64,000 nucleotides of DNA, from positions 368,660-432,659 of the forward strand of contig NZ_PZJQ01000002.1 in assembly GCF_003206065.1 (NCBI RefSeq), read 5' to 3'. The DNA is from Salinicola halimionae. GTDB taxonomy: Bacteria; Pseudomonadota; Gammaproteobacteria; Pseudomonadales; Halomonadaceae. Below are positions 9,138-18,148 of this stretch, one piece after another. A program made the position numbers and the translations under genes. How positions within the stretch are numbered: the first letter of the stretch is position 1; every line of letters starts with the position of its first letter. Below the pieces are notes generated by a model that worked only from the letters and a program-made list of their open reading frames with translations, was not told the origin of the DNA and searched no databases.

Positions 9138-9736
9138 TGTCGCTTGGCTGGTGGTTCTCGGTAGCGCTGTTTTCGATCTCGATGACCGGCACGCCCGGAC
9201 CCAACAACATGATGCTGACCGCCTCCGGCGCCCTCTACGGCTATCGCCGCACGCTGCCGCATATCTTCGGCATCATGGCGGGCTGTTTCGTGCTGTTTAT
9301 GGCCGTGGCGCTGGGGCTGGGCGTGCTGTTCGAGCGTTTCCCGGTGCTGCAGCAGACGCTCAGGATCGTCGGCGCCGTCTATCTGCTCTATCTGGCGTGG
9401 AAGATCGCCACCGCGCCGCCGCCGGATCTGACCGCTAAAGAAGGGGCGCGCCCGCTGACCGCCTGGCAGGCGGCGGTGTTCCAGTTCGTCAATCCCAAGG
9501 CGTGGGTGATGGGCATTGCGCTGATCGCCGGCTTCATGCCGCACGAAGGATCGCTGTTGCTGAACGCGACCGTGCTGTCGCTGTTCATGGAATTCGTCGG
9601 GTTTTTCTGCATTTCCTGCTGGGCCGGCTTCGGCATGGCGATCGGCAGGCTGTTGAAGACACCGCGGGCCTGGCGGATCTTCAACGGCGTGATGGGCCTG
9701 GCGACCGCTGCCTGCGTAGGCTTCATCGTGACTTAA
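9134..9736 (+). CDS. LysE/RhtB-family amino-acid exporter
   Basis: An inner-membrane exporter of amino acids or derivatives. The 200-residue protein has about six hydrophobic segments and the N-terminal family signature SMTGTPGPNNMML. FQFVNPKAWVMGIAL forms the second conserved motif. It starts inside the alaX stop (ATGA), so it shares its transcript. Together with AlaX and the divergent MocR-type regulator it suggests control of amino-acid excess or non-canonical amino acids. That link is an inference. Confidence 0.92.
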   Translation: MMSLGWWFSVALFSISMTGTPGPNNMMLTASGALYGYRRTLPHIFGIMAGCFVLFMAVALGLGVLFERFPVLQQTLRIVGAVYLLYLAWKIATAPPPDLTAKEGARPLTAWQAAVFQFVNPKAWVMGIALIAGFMPHEGSLLLNATVLSLFMEFVGFFCISCWAGFGMAIGRLLKTPRAWRIFNGVMGLATAACVGFIVT

Positions 9737-9750
9737 TGCCAGGTATAGGT

Positions 9751-10473
9751 TTAACGCGTGGCCCAGCCCTGCTTGTGCAGATATTCGAGAATGAACGGCC
9801 GCGTTTCCTTGATGATCAGACGCTGGATCATCGCGCTCCAGGTTTCGGCCCGCTGCTGGCTGTCGCGCTGCTGATAGTAGCGCGTAATCTGACCATCGTA
9901 ATCGGCCAGCACGGCGGGATCGACCGGCTGGTAGCGGTTTTCGTGGACCAGCATCGCCTGCGGCATGCGCGGTTTGAGATCGGGCTCGGCATCCGGCCAG
10001 CCGACGCAGAAGCCGAACAGCGGCAGCACGAACTTCGGCAGTTCCAGAAGCTCGGTCACGCTGGCGATATGGTTACGCAGCCCGCCGATGAACACCCCGC
10101 CCATGCCCAGTGACTCCGCCGCGACCATGGCGTTCTGAGCCATCAACGCCGTATCCACGCAGCCCAGTAGTAGTTGCTCGGCGCGACCCAGCTGGGCGTC
10201 GGGACAGATCTGCTGGTGTCGGTTGAAGTCGGCGCAGAACACCCAGAACTCGGCCGCCTGCGCGACCCATTGCTGACCACCGGTCAGTTCGACGAGCTTG
10301 TCGCGCAGGCCGGTATCGGTAACGCGCACGATCGAAGAGCACTGCAGGAAGCTGGAGGTCGAGGCGGATTGCGCGGCGGCAATGATCGCCTCGCGCTGGT
10401 CATCGCTGATCGGCCGATCGGTGAAGGCCCGAATCGAACGATGGCTGCGCAACAGGTCGATGGTCGGCGTCAT
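9751..10473 (-). CDS. nfsA: Oxygen-insensitive NADPH nitroreductase
   Basis: An FMN enzyme that reduces nitroaromatics and quinones with NADPH by two-electron steps. The 240-residue length and motifs fit the NfsA/FRP group: HRSIRAFTDRPI at the N-terminus for FMN phosphate contacts, SSFLQCSSIVRV, the central GMGGVFIGGLRN, and FGFCVGWP. AGGAG lies 7 bp before the ATG. It converges on lysE, leaving only 14 bp between stops. It has no operon partner. Confidence 0.93.
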   Translation of the reverse strand: MTPTIDLLRSHRSIRAFTDRPISDDQREAIIAAAQSASTSSFLQCSSIVRVTDTGLRDKLVELTGGQQWVAQAAEFWVFCADFNRHQQICPDAQLGRAEQLLLGCVDTALMAQNAMVAAESLGMGGVFIGGLRNHIASVTELLELPKFVLPLFGFCVGWPDAEPDLKPRMPQAMLVHENRYQPVDPAVLADYDGQITRYYQQRDSQQRAETWSAMIQRLIIKETRPFILEYLHKQGWATR

Positions 10474-10553
10474 GGATTGGCTCCTGATGAATGTCAGGGC
10501 CGCATGATCGCGCGTTTGAAGACCGAAAAGAAAGTTCGCCTGCTCAAGGCCCC

Positions 10554-11117
10554 TTAAAAGGCCGATCCTGGCTGGCTCAGAAACTCGGTCTCGTCTGGTG
10601 TCGACGCTCGCCCCAGAATCGCGTTGCGATGCGGATAGCGCCCGAAGCGCTCGATGATCTCGCGGTGGCGTCGCTCGAAACGGACCTGCTCTTCCATGCC
10701 GGGCTGGTCGAACAGCATCGCCGCCCGGTCGTGAATGACGAGCGATTCGCTATGCATGAACGGCATGTAAACGAAGATCCGCTGCTGCGTGGGCAGCCGG
10801 GCGTCATCGCCAGCGGCGATCGCTTCCTGCGCCAGAGCGAGCGCCAGCGGGTCCTGGGCGAAAGCTTGCGGGGTATCGCGATGAACGTTGCGCGAGAACT
10901 GGTCGAGCACCAGGATCTCTGCCAGTCGGCCGGACGGCGTCTCGCGCCACGGCCAGCATTCGCAACGCGCGGCGGCGGCCAGGGTGTCGCCGAAGCGCTC
11001 GGCGATGGTGCGGTCGAGGTCGGTGTCCTTGCGGAACCAGTCCTTGGGGATCAATTCCTCGAACCAGAAGTCGAGAACCTGTTGAGGGTGAACAAGAGTC
11101 GCGGTCACGGGAGTCAC
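10554..11117 (-). CDS. DUF924 family protein
   Basis: A 187-residue all-helical protein of the DUF924 family, which has no settled function. Landmarks are VLDFWFEELIPKDWFRKD, the ETPSGRLAEILVLDQFSRN motif, and FVYMPFMHSES. I use the GTG at 11117, which overlaps the stop of the upstream MFS gene as GTGA. A GTG four codons later is an alternative. Coupling to an exporter is seen here but not explained by family knowledge. Confidence 0.88.
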   Translation of the reverse strand: MTPVTATLVHPQQVLDFWFEELIPKDWFRKDTDLDRTIAERFGDTLAAAARCECWPWRETPSGRLAEILVLDQFSRNVHRDTPQAFAQDPLALALAQEAIAAGDDARLPTQQRIFVYMPFMHSESLVIHDRAAMLFDQPGMEEQVRFERRHREIIERFGRYPHRNAILGRASTPDETEFLSQPGSAF

Positions 11118-12343
11118 CTGATCGTCGGGTCGGCAGGGGCAGCATAGTCGGTCAGCGCGCGGTCGCGACGACGGATCTGCCAGGCGAAGCCGAAGCCGAC
11201 CGGCAGCACCCCGACGGCAGCGAGCGCCAGCGTCGGTGCGGTGCCGGACAGCGCAATGATCCCGCCGCCGATGGCAGTGCCCAGCGACTGCCCGGTGAAG
11301 AAGGCGGTGGCGAACAGTGACACCGCCGCGCCACGCCGCTCCGGCGCCATCTGGGTGGCGGTGGTCTGCAGCGTGTTGTGCAGCATGTAGAACCCCAGCC
11401 CGAACAGATAGCAGCCGACGATAGCGACGCCGGGGGTTGGCCTCAGGCAGATGGCGGCCAGCGCGATCGCGATCAGCACGCAGCCCGATTGGCACAGCCC
11501 GCTCTCGCCCAGCTTTGGCACCAGCCGTCGGGCCAGCAGCGCGAAGCTCAACCCTCCCAGCGCGAACACCGCCAGGATCAGCCCGGCTTCGGTCAACGGC
11601 AGCCCGCCGGCGACGTGCAGATGGCTGGCCACGAACGCGAACCCGCAGAACACCGCCGCACCCTCGAAGAACACGGTGATCAAAACCACCCGCGGCCAGG
11701 GTTTCTGCAGCACGTGGCGCAGGCTCACGCCGAGCGATTCCCGCTCCCGCTTCTGAGGCCGTTCGTGACGGCCGACGCGGTACCACAGTAGCCCGCTGGC
11801 GGCAGCGAACAGAACGGTATAGGCCAGAAACGGCCACTGCCACCAATCCTGCTCCGCGGCCAGCCCGCCGAAGGTCTGACCGCAGGCCAGGCCACCGATC
11901 TGGCCGATCAGGAAGCGCGCCAGCACCGCCTGACGTTGCTCGTAGGGGACGTTATCGCCGATCCAGGCCATCGCCAGCGGGATCACCGCGGCACAACCCA
12001 CGCCGGTCAGCATGCGCGCCGCGATCAAGGTCGCCAGGCTGCCCGATAGCGCGCACAGCAGGCTGGCCACGGCGGCGAGCAGGGAAAACAGCGAGATCAC
12101 GCGCAGCTTGCCGTAACGGTCCCCGCTCGGCCCCAGCACCAATTGCAGACACCCGTAGACGATGGCGAACGCGGTGATGGTCCATGAGGCGGCGCTCAAG
12201 GTGGTGGTATAGACCTCGGCCAGGCGCGGCAGCATGGGGTCGAGAATTCGCTGGGTGGCGGCGGCGCAGAACGCGGTCATCGCCAGCAGCACGATGGTGG
12301 GCCAGGGCGTGGGTGCTGCGGCTCGAGGGGCGGTCACTGACAC
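11114..12343 (-). CDS. MFS transporter (drug/arabinose-efflux type)
   Basis: An inner-membrane major facilitator with about 12 hydrophobic segments. The first-half loop motif GPSGDRYGKLRV matches the family's D-R-G rule. The second half begins after the charged loop around HERPQKRERE. The open frame runs to 12472, but the upstream part lacks hydrophobic character. I therefore place the start at the GTG at 12343 (about 409 residues), with another GTG at 12337. The substrate is unknown. It is translationally coupled to the DUF924 gene. Confidence 0.85.
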   Translation of the reverse strand: MSVTAPRAAAPTPWPTIVLLAMTAFCAAATQRILDPMLPRLAEVYTTTLSAASWTITAFAIVYGCLQLVLGPSGDRYGKLRVISLFSLLAAVASLLCALSGSLATLIAARMLTGVGCAAVIPLAMAWIGDNVPYEQRQAVLARFLIGQIGGLACGQTFGGLAAEQDWWQWPFLAYTVLFAAASGLLWYRVGRHERPQKRERESLGVSLRHVLQKPWPRVVLITVFFEGAAVFCGFAFVASHLHVAGGLPLTEAGLILAVFALGGLSFALLARRLVPKLGESGLCQSGCVLIAIALAAICLRPTPGVAIVGCYLFGLGFYMLHNTLQTTATQMAPERRGAAVSLFATAFFTGQSLGTAIGGGIIALSGTAPTLALAAVGVLPVGFGFAWQIRRRDRALTDYAAPADPTIR

Positions 12344-12570
12344 GTCGGCAAGTCCGGGCGAAGGAAGAGGTGCTTGCGATCTTAGCACGCTAAGTGGGAA
12401 CCGCTGCGGTTTGCGTGTTGGCCTGCCGGGCAGGGAATGCGCAATCCAGATTACGGCCGGTAGAATGCACAATTCATGAACGCTGTTTTCTTATTGCCGG
12501 ATCAAGCTGGGTGCCTTCCCTGACTCACTCGCTGTTCGTTTCGTGAAGACGGCGACGTAAGGAGGTTCCC

Positions 12571-12978
12571 ATGAAACATAGTGCACTGACGATCGGCGTC
12601 ATGATTGCCGCACTGAGTACCGCCGGCCTCGCCCAGGCCAATCCGGGCCACGGTAATGGTCATGGCCATGGCCATGACAAAGGCCACCGGCACCATGATC
12701 GAGATGACCATCGTCATGATCACGACCGGTACGACCACAACCGGTACGACCACAACCGGTACGACCATGACCGCTATCGCGATCATCACCACGACTGGCG
12801 TGAAGGCGGTCATATTGCCAGCCGCTATTATCGCGACGATCGCTACTGGGTGCGTGACTGGCATTCGCGTCACCTGCCGCAACCGCCCCACGGTCACCGC
12901 TGGATGCACATCGACGGCGACTATGTGTTGGCAGCCGTTGCCACCGGGGTGATCACGGCCATCGTGCTGGGGCACTGA
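12571..12978 (+). CDS. RcnB-like His-rich periplasmic protein
   Basis: A 135-residue exported protein with a signal peptide of about 23 residues ending in GLAQA. A long His/Asp/Arg-rich stretch at residues about 25-75 is partly built from repeated YDHNR units. The C-terminal RcnB-like module contains RYWVRDWHSRHLP followed by HRWMHIDGDYVLAAV. In E. coli, RcnB is a periplasmic partner in nickel/cobalt homeostasis. The His run here suggests metal binding. AAGGAGG precedes the ATG. A terminator-like hairpin follows the stop. Confidence 0.87.
   Translation: MKHSALTIGVMIAALSTAGLAQANPGHGNGHGHGHDKGHRHHDRDDHRHDHDRYDHNRYDHNRYDHDRYRDHHHDWREGGHIASRYYRDDRYWVRDWHSRHLPQPPHGHRWMHIDGDYVLAAVATGVITAIVLGH
12726..12770 (+). 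repeat. Three tandem 15-bp units in the His-rich region
   Basis: CCGGTACGACCACAA occurs twice, followed by a third copy with two changes. Each unit encodes RYDHN-type residues. The units are in frame, so copy-number change would alter the metal-binding stretch without breaking the gene. Confidence 0.85.
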
Positions 12979-12982
12979 TCTC

Positions 12983-13014
12983 CACGCTGCCGCCTTGCGG
13001 GTCAGCGTGCTTTT
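12983..13014 (+). terminator. Hairpin after the RcnB-like gene
   Basis: CACGCTG at 12983-12989 pairs with CAGCGTG at 13003-13009, with an inner CCGC/GCGG stem, followed by CTTTT. It fits an intrinsic terminator with a short T-run. Confidence 0.65.
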
Positions 13015-13096
13015 GGCGCCTTACACCAAAGCGGCAGTGTCTCTTTTCCGGCTTCTGGTAGGCTCGTCGCTTCGCTCCACTGCCGACGTGACCCGC

Positions 13097-14044
13097 ATGA
13101 ATCTCAAGGCTCTCAGACTCTTCCGCCTGACCGTATTGCACGGCTCGCTATCGGCGGCCGCGCAGGCGGCCAATCTGAGCCAGCCCGCCGCCAGCCGGCT
13201 GATCGCGACGCTGGAAGCGGAACTCAAGCTGACGCTGTTCGAGCGCACCCACCAGAAACTGCTGCTGACCCTGGAAGGTGAACGCTTCTACCGCGAGGCC
13301 GAGCACATTCTCAACGGCGTCGAGGAGATTCCCACCATCGCCGGCGAGATCCGCCAGCAGACGGTCGAAAGCCTGCGCATCATCACCTCCGCGCCGATCG
13401 GCGCCACGCTGCTGCCGGCGGCGATCGCCCGGCTGCGCGAGAGCTGCCGCGAGCTCAACTGCAAGATCGATATCGGCAGTCGTTTCGACGTCGAGCGCCA
13501 GGTAGGGTCGCGGCGCTACAACATCGGCCTGCTCTCGCTACCGGTGGAGAACGCGATCGTCGAGCTGGCAGTGGAGCCTTTGCTGCAGGCGACGACTCAG
13601 GTGCTGATGCCGGCGAATCATCCGTTGGCGGCGCTCGACCGGGTACCGGTCGAGGCGCTCGCTGACTCGCCTTTCGTCACCCTCAAGCCGCAGCAAATCT
13701 GGCGCCAGCGGCTGGAACGGCTATTCGACGGGATCGGGCGCAAGCCCCGCATCGCGCTGGAGGTCGGCTCGACGCAACTGGTGCCGCGCTTCGTCGAGGC
13801 CGGCTTCGGGCTGGGAGTGCTCGATCTGGCCTGCTGCGGTGCCACGACGGGATCAGGCGCAGACGGCAGCGGCACGGTGATGCGGCCGATCACGCCCGCA
13901 ACCGATCTGACCTACGCCTGCATCCTGCCACCGGCGGGGCAGCGTCCCATTGCGCGGCGATTCATCGAGGCGTTGCGCGAGGCGCTCGACACGCGCGGCC
14001 AGGGAGACCGCGCGTTCCGTGACGGTGTCACCCTGCTGCCGTGA
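13097..14044 (+). CDS. LysR-family transcriptional regulator
   Basis: A 315-residue regulator. The N-terminal winged HTH covers residues about 2-60 (AAAQAANLSQPAASRLIATLE, trimmed here to SQPAASRLIATLEAEL). The C-terminal periplasmic-binding-like effector domain starts near SLRIITSAPIG. The start at 13097 gives the usual MNLKALRLF beginning. The longer frame upstream is not LysR-like. It faces the convergent OprD-like porin gene 22 bp away. Its effector is unknown, and control of the organic-acid cluster that follows is only a guess. Confidence 0.93.
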   Translation: MNLKALRLFRLTVLHGSLSAAAQAANLSQPAASRLIATLEAELKLTLFERTHQKLLLTLEGERFYREAEHILNGVEEIPTIAGEIRQQTVESLRIITSAPIGATLLPAAIARLRESCRELNCKIDIGSRFDVERQVGSRRYNIGLLSLPVENAIVELAVEPLLQATTQVLMPANHPLAALDRVPVEALADSPFVTLKPQQIWRQRLERLFDGIGRKPRIALEVGSTQLVPRFVEAGFGLGVLDLACCGATTGSGADGSGTVMRPITPATDLTYACILPPAGQRPIARRFIEALREALDTRGQGDRAFRDGVTLLP

Positions 14045-14066
14045 GTCGGATCGAGGCGTTTCTCGG

Positions 14067-15407
14067 CTACAGTTTCAAGGTGTAGCCGAGCAGCACGCGA
14101 TTCTCGTTGACGTCGCGGGTGAAGTTGGCGCGCCGGGCAGCATTGCGCCAGCGCAGCGATAACCCTTCTAGCATCCCGCCCTGGACGATGTATTCGATAT
14201 CGACGTCCCGCTCCCACTCCCGCGCCTCGCCGTCGAAGCCGTTGACGCTGGCCTGATCGCCCATGGCATAGCGCGCCATGAAGGTCAGCCCCGGAAAACC
14301 GAACCGTGAAAATTCGTAGTCGTAACGGACGTGCCAGACCCGCTCGTCGGTCTCGGTGAAATTGCTGATTTGGTACTGGGAGAACAGGTAGACGTTGGTG
14401 CCGCTGAGATAAGTGAAGGGTGTGGTACCGAACTGGGATTGATAGCCGCCGCTCCAGCTATGCCCGCCCAGTCGATAGCGCAGGCGCGTGCTGACGGCGC
14501 GGTTGTCCACCTCTCCGGCCTCGGCGGCGCCCTGTTCGCTGGCGTCGAAGTAGCGCAGGTCGGCACCGAGCCGACCCGCACCGAGATTGATGCCGTCGCT
14601 CAGCCCCACGTAGTGCTGGCGGTAGATGTCTTCCAGTTGCGCGTAGTGGTAGCCGAGTCGAGCGCGCTTGCCGAGATGGTACTCCCCGCCCACGAACTGG
14701 AACCGGGTACTGGTGGCCTTGCCATAGGCGCTGCTCTTGCGGGTCAGCGCCATCGGTTCGTAGTCGGTCTCGTCGCGCTGGCGGGTGCGGTTGAGCTGGC
14801 CCGCGGTCAGCTCCAGCCCGTCGATATCGGTCGAGGTGATCTGCGTTCCCCGAAACGACTGCGTGAACAGCCGGCTGGCATTGGGCCGCAGCGATGGCAG
14901 TCGCGGTTCGAGATAGCCGTAGCGCAGCACGCTGTCGCCGGCACGGATCTTGGCGGTGGCGCCGAACTTGGTGTAGTTGTCCTCGGCGCGGCCGTCGTCG
15001 TCGATCTCAAGCAGGCCGGTGCCGGAACGGGCCGGGCTCGAATCGAGTTTCACGCCCAGCATGCTGATAGTGTCGACGCCGAAGCCGACCGGGCCTTCGG
15101 TAAAGCCGGAGTCCGCTCGGAACAGAAAGCCCTGCGCCCACTCTTCGCGCTTGTTGTCTTCCGTGTCTCCCTCGAGGTAGTCACGGGTGATGAAGTAGTT
15201 CTTGAGCTCCAGCGACGCGGTGCTGTCCGCCAGGAAATCGGCCTGCGCTGGTGCGGAGAGCGCCAGCATCAATGTGCAGGTGCCCGCGAGAGGCGTTGCT
15301 ATCGAGAGAAGCGTTGTTGTCGATAGAAACGTTGTTGTCGAAAGGGTCGGGAGCGCGCGTGCGAGTCGGGATCGCCGGGGCGTGGTGCGGTGGCGTGGCG
15401 TGTTCAT
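14067..15407 (-). CDS. OprD-family outer-membrane porin
   Basis: A 446-residue porin of the OprD type, which passes small organic acids, amino acids or aromatic acids. It has a long signal region ending near APAQADFLADS. Family signs are LELKNYFITRDY, KREEWAQGFLFRADSGFTEG, WHVRYDYEF, and the C-terminal beta-strand ending LLGYTLKL. AGGAG lies before the ATG at 15407. A run of Thr/Ser-Leu repeats in the signal region comes from small DNA repeats. It lies downstream of a transporter-lyase-hydrolase operon, which suggests uptake of the same substrate. Confidence 0.9.
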   Translation of the reverse strand: MNTPRHRTTPRRSRLARALPTLSTTTFLSTTTLLSIATPLAGTCTLMLALSAPAQADFLADSTASLELKNYFITRDYLEGDTEDNKREEWAQGFLFRADSGFTEGPVGFGVDTISMLGVKLDSSPARSGTGLLEIDDDGRAEDNYTKFGATAKIRAGDSVLRYGYLEPRLPSLRPNASRLFTQSFRGTQITSTDIDGLELTAGQLNRTRQRDETDYEPMALTRKSSAYGKATSTRFQFVGGEYHLGKRARLGYHYAQLEDIYRQHYVGLSDGINLGAGRLGADLRYFDASEQGAAEAGEVDNRAVSTRLRYRLGGHSWSGGYQSQFGTTPFTYLSGTNVYLFSQYQISNFTETDERVWHVRYDYEFSRFGFPGLTFMARYAMGDQASVNGFDGEAREWERDVDIEYIVQGGMLEGLSLRWRNAARRANFTRDVNENRVLLGYTLKL

Positions 15408-15579
15408 GATGAACTCCTGTTCGTTTTTCATGTTGTGGGGAGCTTCTGGAAATTGTCGGGAACTGCTGGCGTGGAGCGCCCGCCCGCGGCTCGACTTGGC
15501 CATCGAGCGGGCGCAGGTTCCCTGCCTCGCCCGCTGAGCGAACGAGGTGCGGTGATCGAAAAGGCGAAAGGGCGAAAGC

Positions 15580-15725
15580 CTAGGTGCTGTCTGAAAAGTC
15601 GACGAGCGACGGCAAGACAAGGCGAAAATCGGCGAAAGAGCGGAGTTTACGCGGTGTAAATGAGCATCTTGAGCCGATTTTCAACGCCGTATTGCCGAGC
15701 GCAGTACTTTTCGGACAGTGCCTAG
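15580..15725. repeat. MITE-like dispersed element, copy 1
   Basis: An element of 146 bp with imperfect terminal inverted repeats: TAGGTGCTGTCTGAAAAGT at 15581-15599 against ACTTTTCGGACAGTGCCTA at 15706-15724, 16 of 19 matching. Its interior is recognisably the same as the element at 24031-24178 in reverse orientation. No transposase is inside. It fills most of the 314-bp gap before the porin gene. Its right edge overlaps the stop codon of the hydrolase gene. Confidence 0.8.
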
Positions 15726-16699
15726 TGAGGCTGACTGTCCGGCGCTGCCTCCGGGGTCACGACGTCGAAGGCGCCATCGCGCTCGAAGGCGGCGAACTGC
15801 TTGGCAGCGAAGGGGGCGATGCCGGCGTTGTCGTGGCCGACGTCGGGCACGGTTTGGAACGCCCAGTGGAAGTCGAAGCCGTAGCGGTTGGCCTTCTGTT
15901 CGGCGGTCTTGTAGTAGATCCAGGCGCGCTCGACCCGGTTGTTGCCCTGGGCCATCGCCTGGTAGCTGCGGCGCAGATACTTGTGCCAGGGGTCGGTATC
16001 TTCGGCGCCGACCGTCACCAGCAGATTCAGGCCGGCGAGCTGGCGCTGGGCATCGCGGTCGACCTCGACTGGCGCGTCCTTGAGCCCGTAGGGCCACTCG
16101 TTGTCGGTATCGGGCAGTGTCCACCAGCCCGCCGCCGAGCAGATCGCCGCCTGGACCCGCGACTGCGGCACGAAGGTCAGCATGCGGTGGACGAACTGGC
16201 AGCCCGCGCTGTGACCGAACAGGTAGTAGCGTTGGCGTTCGGTCTGACCGGCCTGCTCGAAATCGGTGAAGAGGCCGTCGATGACGCTGTACGACCATGC
16301 CTCGGGCGGGTTGGATTGGCCGTCGGCACTGACCAGGTTGCCCAGGTTGTAGCCCGCGACGCCGGGATAGTCCTGCTTGGAAAAGCGTGGCACGACGATG
16401 GTAAAGCCGTACTCGTCGGCGGCGTCAATCCAGGCGTCGCGATAATCCTCGGCGTTGCGCTTGAGGCCGGTCAGCACGAACACGATCGGTGTCCGGGCAT
16501 CGGCGCCCTCGGGCACGTAGCTTGCGACTTCGATCTGGCGCTGGCTGTCCGGCAGCGTGAAGGTCGATTCATGACTGCCCGTGGCCAGGGTCTGAGAAGT
16601 ATTTGATACCTGAGACGTCTGCGAGTGCGCCAGCGGCGACAGAGCGAGGCCGCCCAGCGCCAGCATGAGGCGAAGAGAGCGTCTTGATGTTATTGGCAT
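15722..16699 (-). CDS. Exported alpha/beta hydrolase (esterase/PHB-depolymerase-like)
   Basis: A 325-residue hydrolase with a signal peptide ending near PLAHSQ. The nucleophile elbow is GHSAG in YLFGHSAGCQFVH. The catalytic Asp is probably in the VTVGAEDTDP segment and the His in PDVGHDN. IVFVLTGLKRNAEDYRD forms the oxyanion-hole strand. The start overlaps the lyase gene by 10 bp, so it is translated from the same message. The TAG stop lies within the edge of the MITE-like repeat, so the last residues may have been altered by that insertion. The substrate is unknown. Confidence 0.85.
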   Translation of the reverse strand: MPITSRRSLRLMLALGGLALSPLAHSQTSQVSNTSQTLATGSHESTFTLPDSQRQIEVASYVPEGADARTPIVFVLTGLKRNAEDYRDAWIDAADEYGFTIVVPRFSKQDYPGVAGYNLGNLVSADGQSNPPEAWSYSVIDGLFTDFEQAGQTERQRYYLFGHSAGCQFVHRMLTFVPQSRVQAAICSAAGWWTLPDTDNEWPYGLKDAPVEVDRDAQRQLAGLNLLVTVGAEDTDPWHKYLRRSYQAMAQGNNRVERAWIYYKTAEQKANRYGFDFHWAFQTVPDVGHDNAGIAPFAAKQFAAFERDGAFDVVTPEAAPDSQPH

Positions 16700-18072
16700 G
16701 ATCCTTCCTCTTCTTTTTCTTCTTCGAAAGCGCGTGCAAGACGCGTGGCGAGATGCCGGGCGGAGGCCGCCATCGCCAGGGCGATCTGGTGGCTCTGTCC
16801 GGTGTAGTGCTCGGGGGCGAGGGCCTGGTCGAGCGCGGCCCGGTCGCCGAAGTGGCGGCGCACGGTATCGTTTTCGAACAGCGCCTCGGCAAAGGAGAGA
16901 TCGCCGTCACGACTGGCGACGATGGCCTCATGGACGAGATCGTGGGCGCGCTGGCGGCCGATCTCGTCGCTCAGTTCAAGCATGATGTGTTCGGACATCA
17001 GCGGCGCGGCGTTGGCCATCAGGATCTCGCGCATCCGCTCGGGGCGCGGAGCCAGCCGGGTCAGCAGCGTGTGTTGGGTGGCAGCGACCCGATAGGCGAG
17101 CGCGCCAGCCTGATCCAGCAGCTTGTAGAGGCGGAAATTGCACGACGCATCGCCCTCGTGGGAGGGGCGCGCGGTTTCCAGCGCCGGCGCCACCAGGCTG
17201 CGCAGCTCGCCGGCCTCGGCCAGCAGGTTGACGGCATACTTGGGATTGAACTTGTGCGGCATGGTGCTGCTGCCGACCACCTCTTCCCCCTGGTTTTCGC
17301 TGACCTCCTCGAACTCGTTGGCCATCAGCGTGTAGAGCTCCTGGCCCAGGCGCTCGCAGCCGGCGGCATAGAGCCCCAGCGTGGTGATGTACTCGACCAG
17401 ACCATCCACGGCGGCGCGGGAGTGAACCCGGGAGACGCCGAGACCGAGCCGGACGGCTAGCGCTTCCGCCAGCGGCTGGCCTTCGTCGGCGTAGCTGTGC
17501 ATGGCACCGCTGGCGCCGCCGAAAGTGAGCACGAAGGTGCGCGCTTCGACCGCTTCCAGCCGCTCGACGTTACGCTCCAGCTCCTCGATCCAGCCGGCGA
17601 CCTTGTAGCCGAAGGTGATCGGCAGGGCGTGGCGACGGTTGGTGCGCGAGACGCACGGCCATTCGGCACCGCGCTCGGCGAGATCCGCCAGACACTGGAG
17701 CTGCGCGGCGAGCTGCGCCTTGAGCCAGCGATGCGAACGCTTCAGCTGCAGCATCTTGCCGGTGAGGATGATGTTCTGCGTCGTGGCGCCGAGGTGGACG
17801 TAGCCGCCGGCGTCGCCGTCGCAGCGTTCGGCCAGCGCCCGCACCAGCGACATTACCGGCGACATGGTGCGTTCGATGTCCGTGGCCAGCGCCTCGCGAT
17901 CGAGCTGATCGAGGGTCGCGCAGCGCTCGATTTCCGCCGCGGCGGCAGCGGGAATCATGCCGCGTTCGGCCTGGGTCAGCGCCAGCGCCCGTTCGACCTC
18001 CAGCCAAGCCTGCCAGGTGGCATCGCGAGAAAAGAGGTGGTCGGTCGAATCGGGAAGCTGATCAACATTCAT
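16690..18072 (-). CDS. Fumarase/aspartase-superfamily lyase (PurB/PcaB-like)
   Basis: A 460-residue lyase. The superfamily signature GSSTMPHKFNPK lies near residue 275, containing the mobile catalytic-Ser loop. HLGATTQNI near residue 94 and TNRRHALPITFG near residue 145 are the other conserved blocks. The pattern is closest to adenylosuccinate-lyase/3-carboxymuconate cycloisomerase types. Absence of other purine or protocatechuate genes and the presence of a dicarboxylate transporter argue for beta-elimination giving fumarate or a similar acid. The C-terminus ends in an unusual acidic EEEKEEEG tail. It lies between the transporter and the hydrolase. Confidence 0.85.
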   Translation of the reverse strand: MNVDQLPDSTDHLFSRDATWQAWLEVERALALTQAERGMIPAAAAAEIERCATLDQLDREALATDIERTMSPVMSLVRALAERCDGDAGGYVHLGATTQNIILTGKMLQLKRSHRWLKAQLAAQLQCLADLAERGAEWPCVSRTNRRHALPITFGYKVAGWIEELERNVERLEAVEARTFVLTFGGASGAMHSYADEGQPLAEALAVRLGLGVSRVHSRAAVDGLVEYITTLGLYAAGCERLGQELYTLMANEFEEVSENQGEEVVGSSTMPHKFNPKYAVNLLAEAGELRSLVAPALETARPSHEGDASCNFRLYKLLDQAGALAYRVAATQHTLLTRLAPRPERMREILMANAAPLMSEHIMLELSDEIGRQRAHDLVHEAIVASRDGDLSFAEALFENDTVRRHFGDRAALDQALAPEHYTGQSHQIALAMAASARHLATRLARAFEEEKEEEGSCQ

Positions 18073-18148
18073 GGTCGGTTCTCGCCAAGGGTGTGCAGAG
18101 TCGTTCGACGTTGCAGGTTCAGACCATCGGTTCGCGGAAGATCGCGGC

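Noticed and set aside
14331..15326. 331-codon plus-strand frame opposite the porin
   Set aside because: Antisense of a signal-bearing, motif-rich porin; no ribosome site or similarity.
15584..16606. 340-codon plus-strand frame that begins inside the MITE-like repeat
   Set aside because: Its N-terminus is translated repeat and the rest is antisense to the exported hydrolase.
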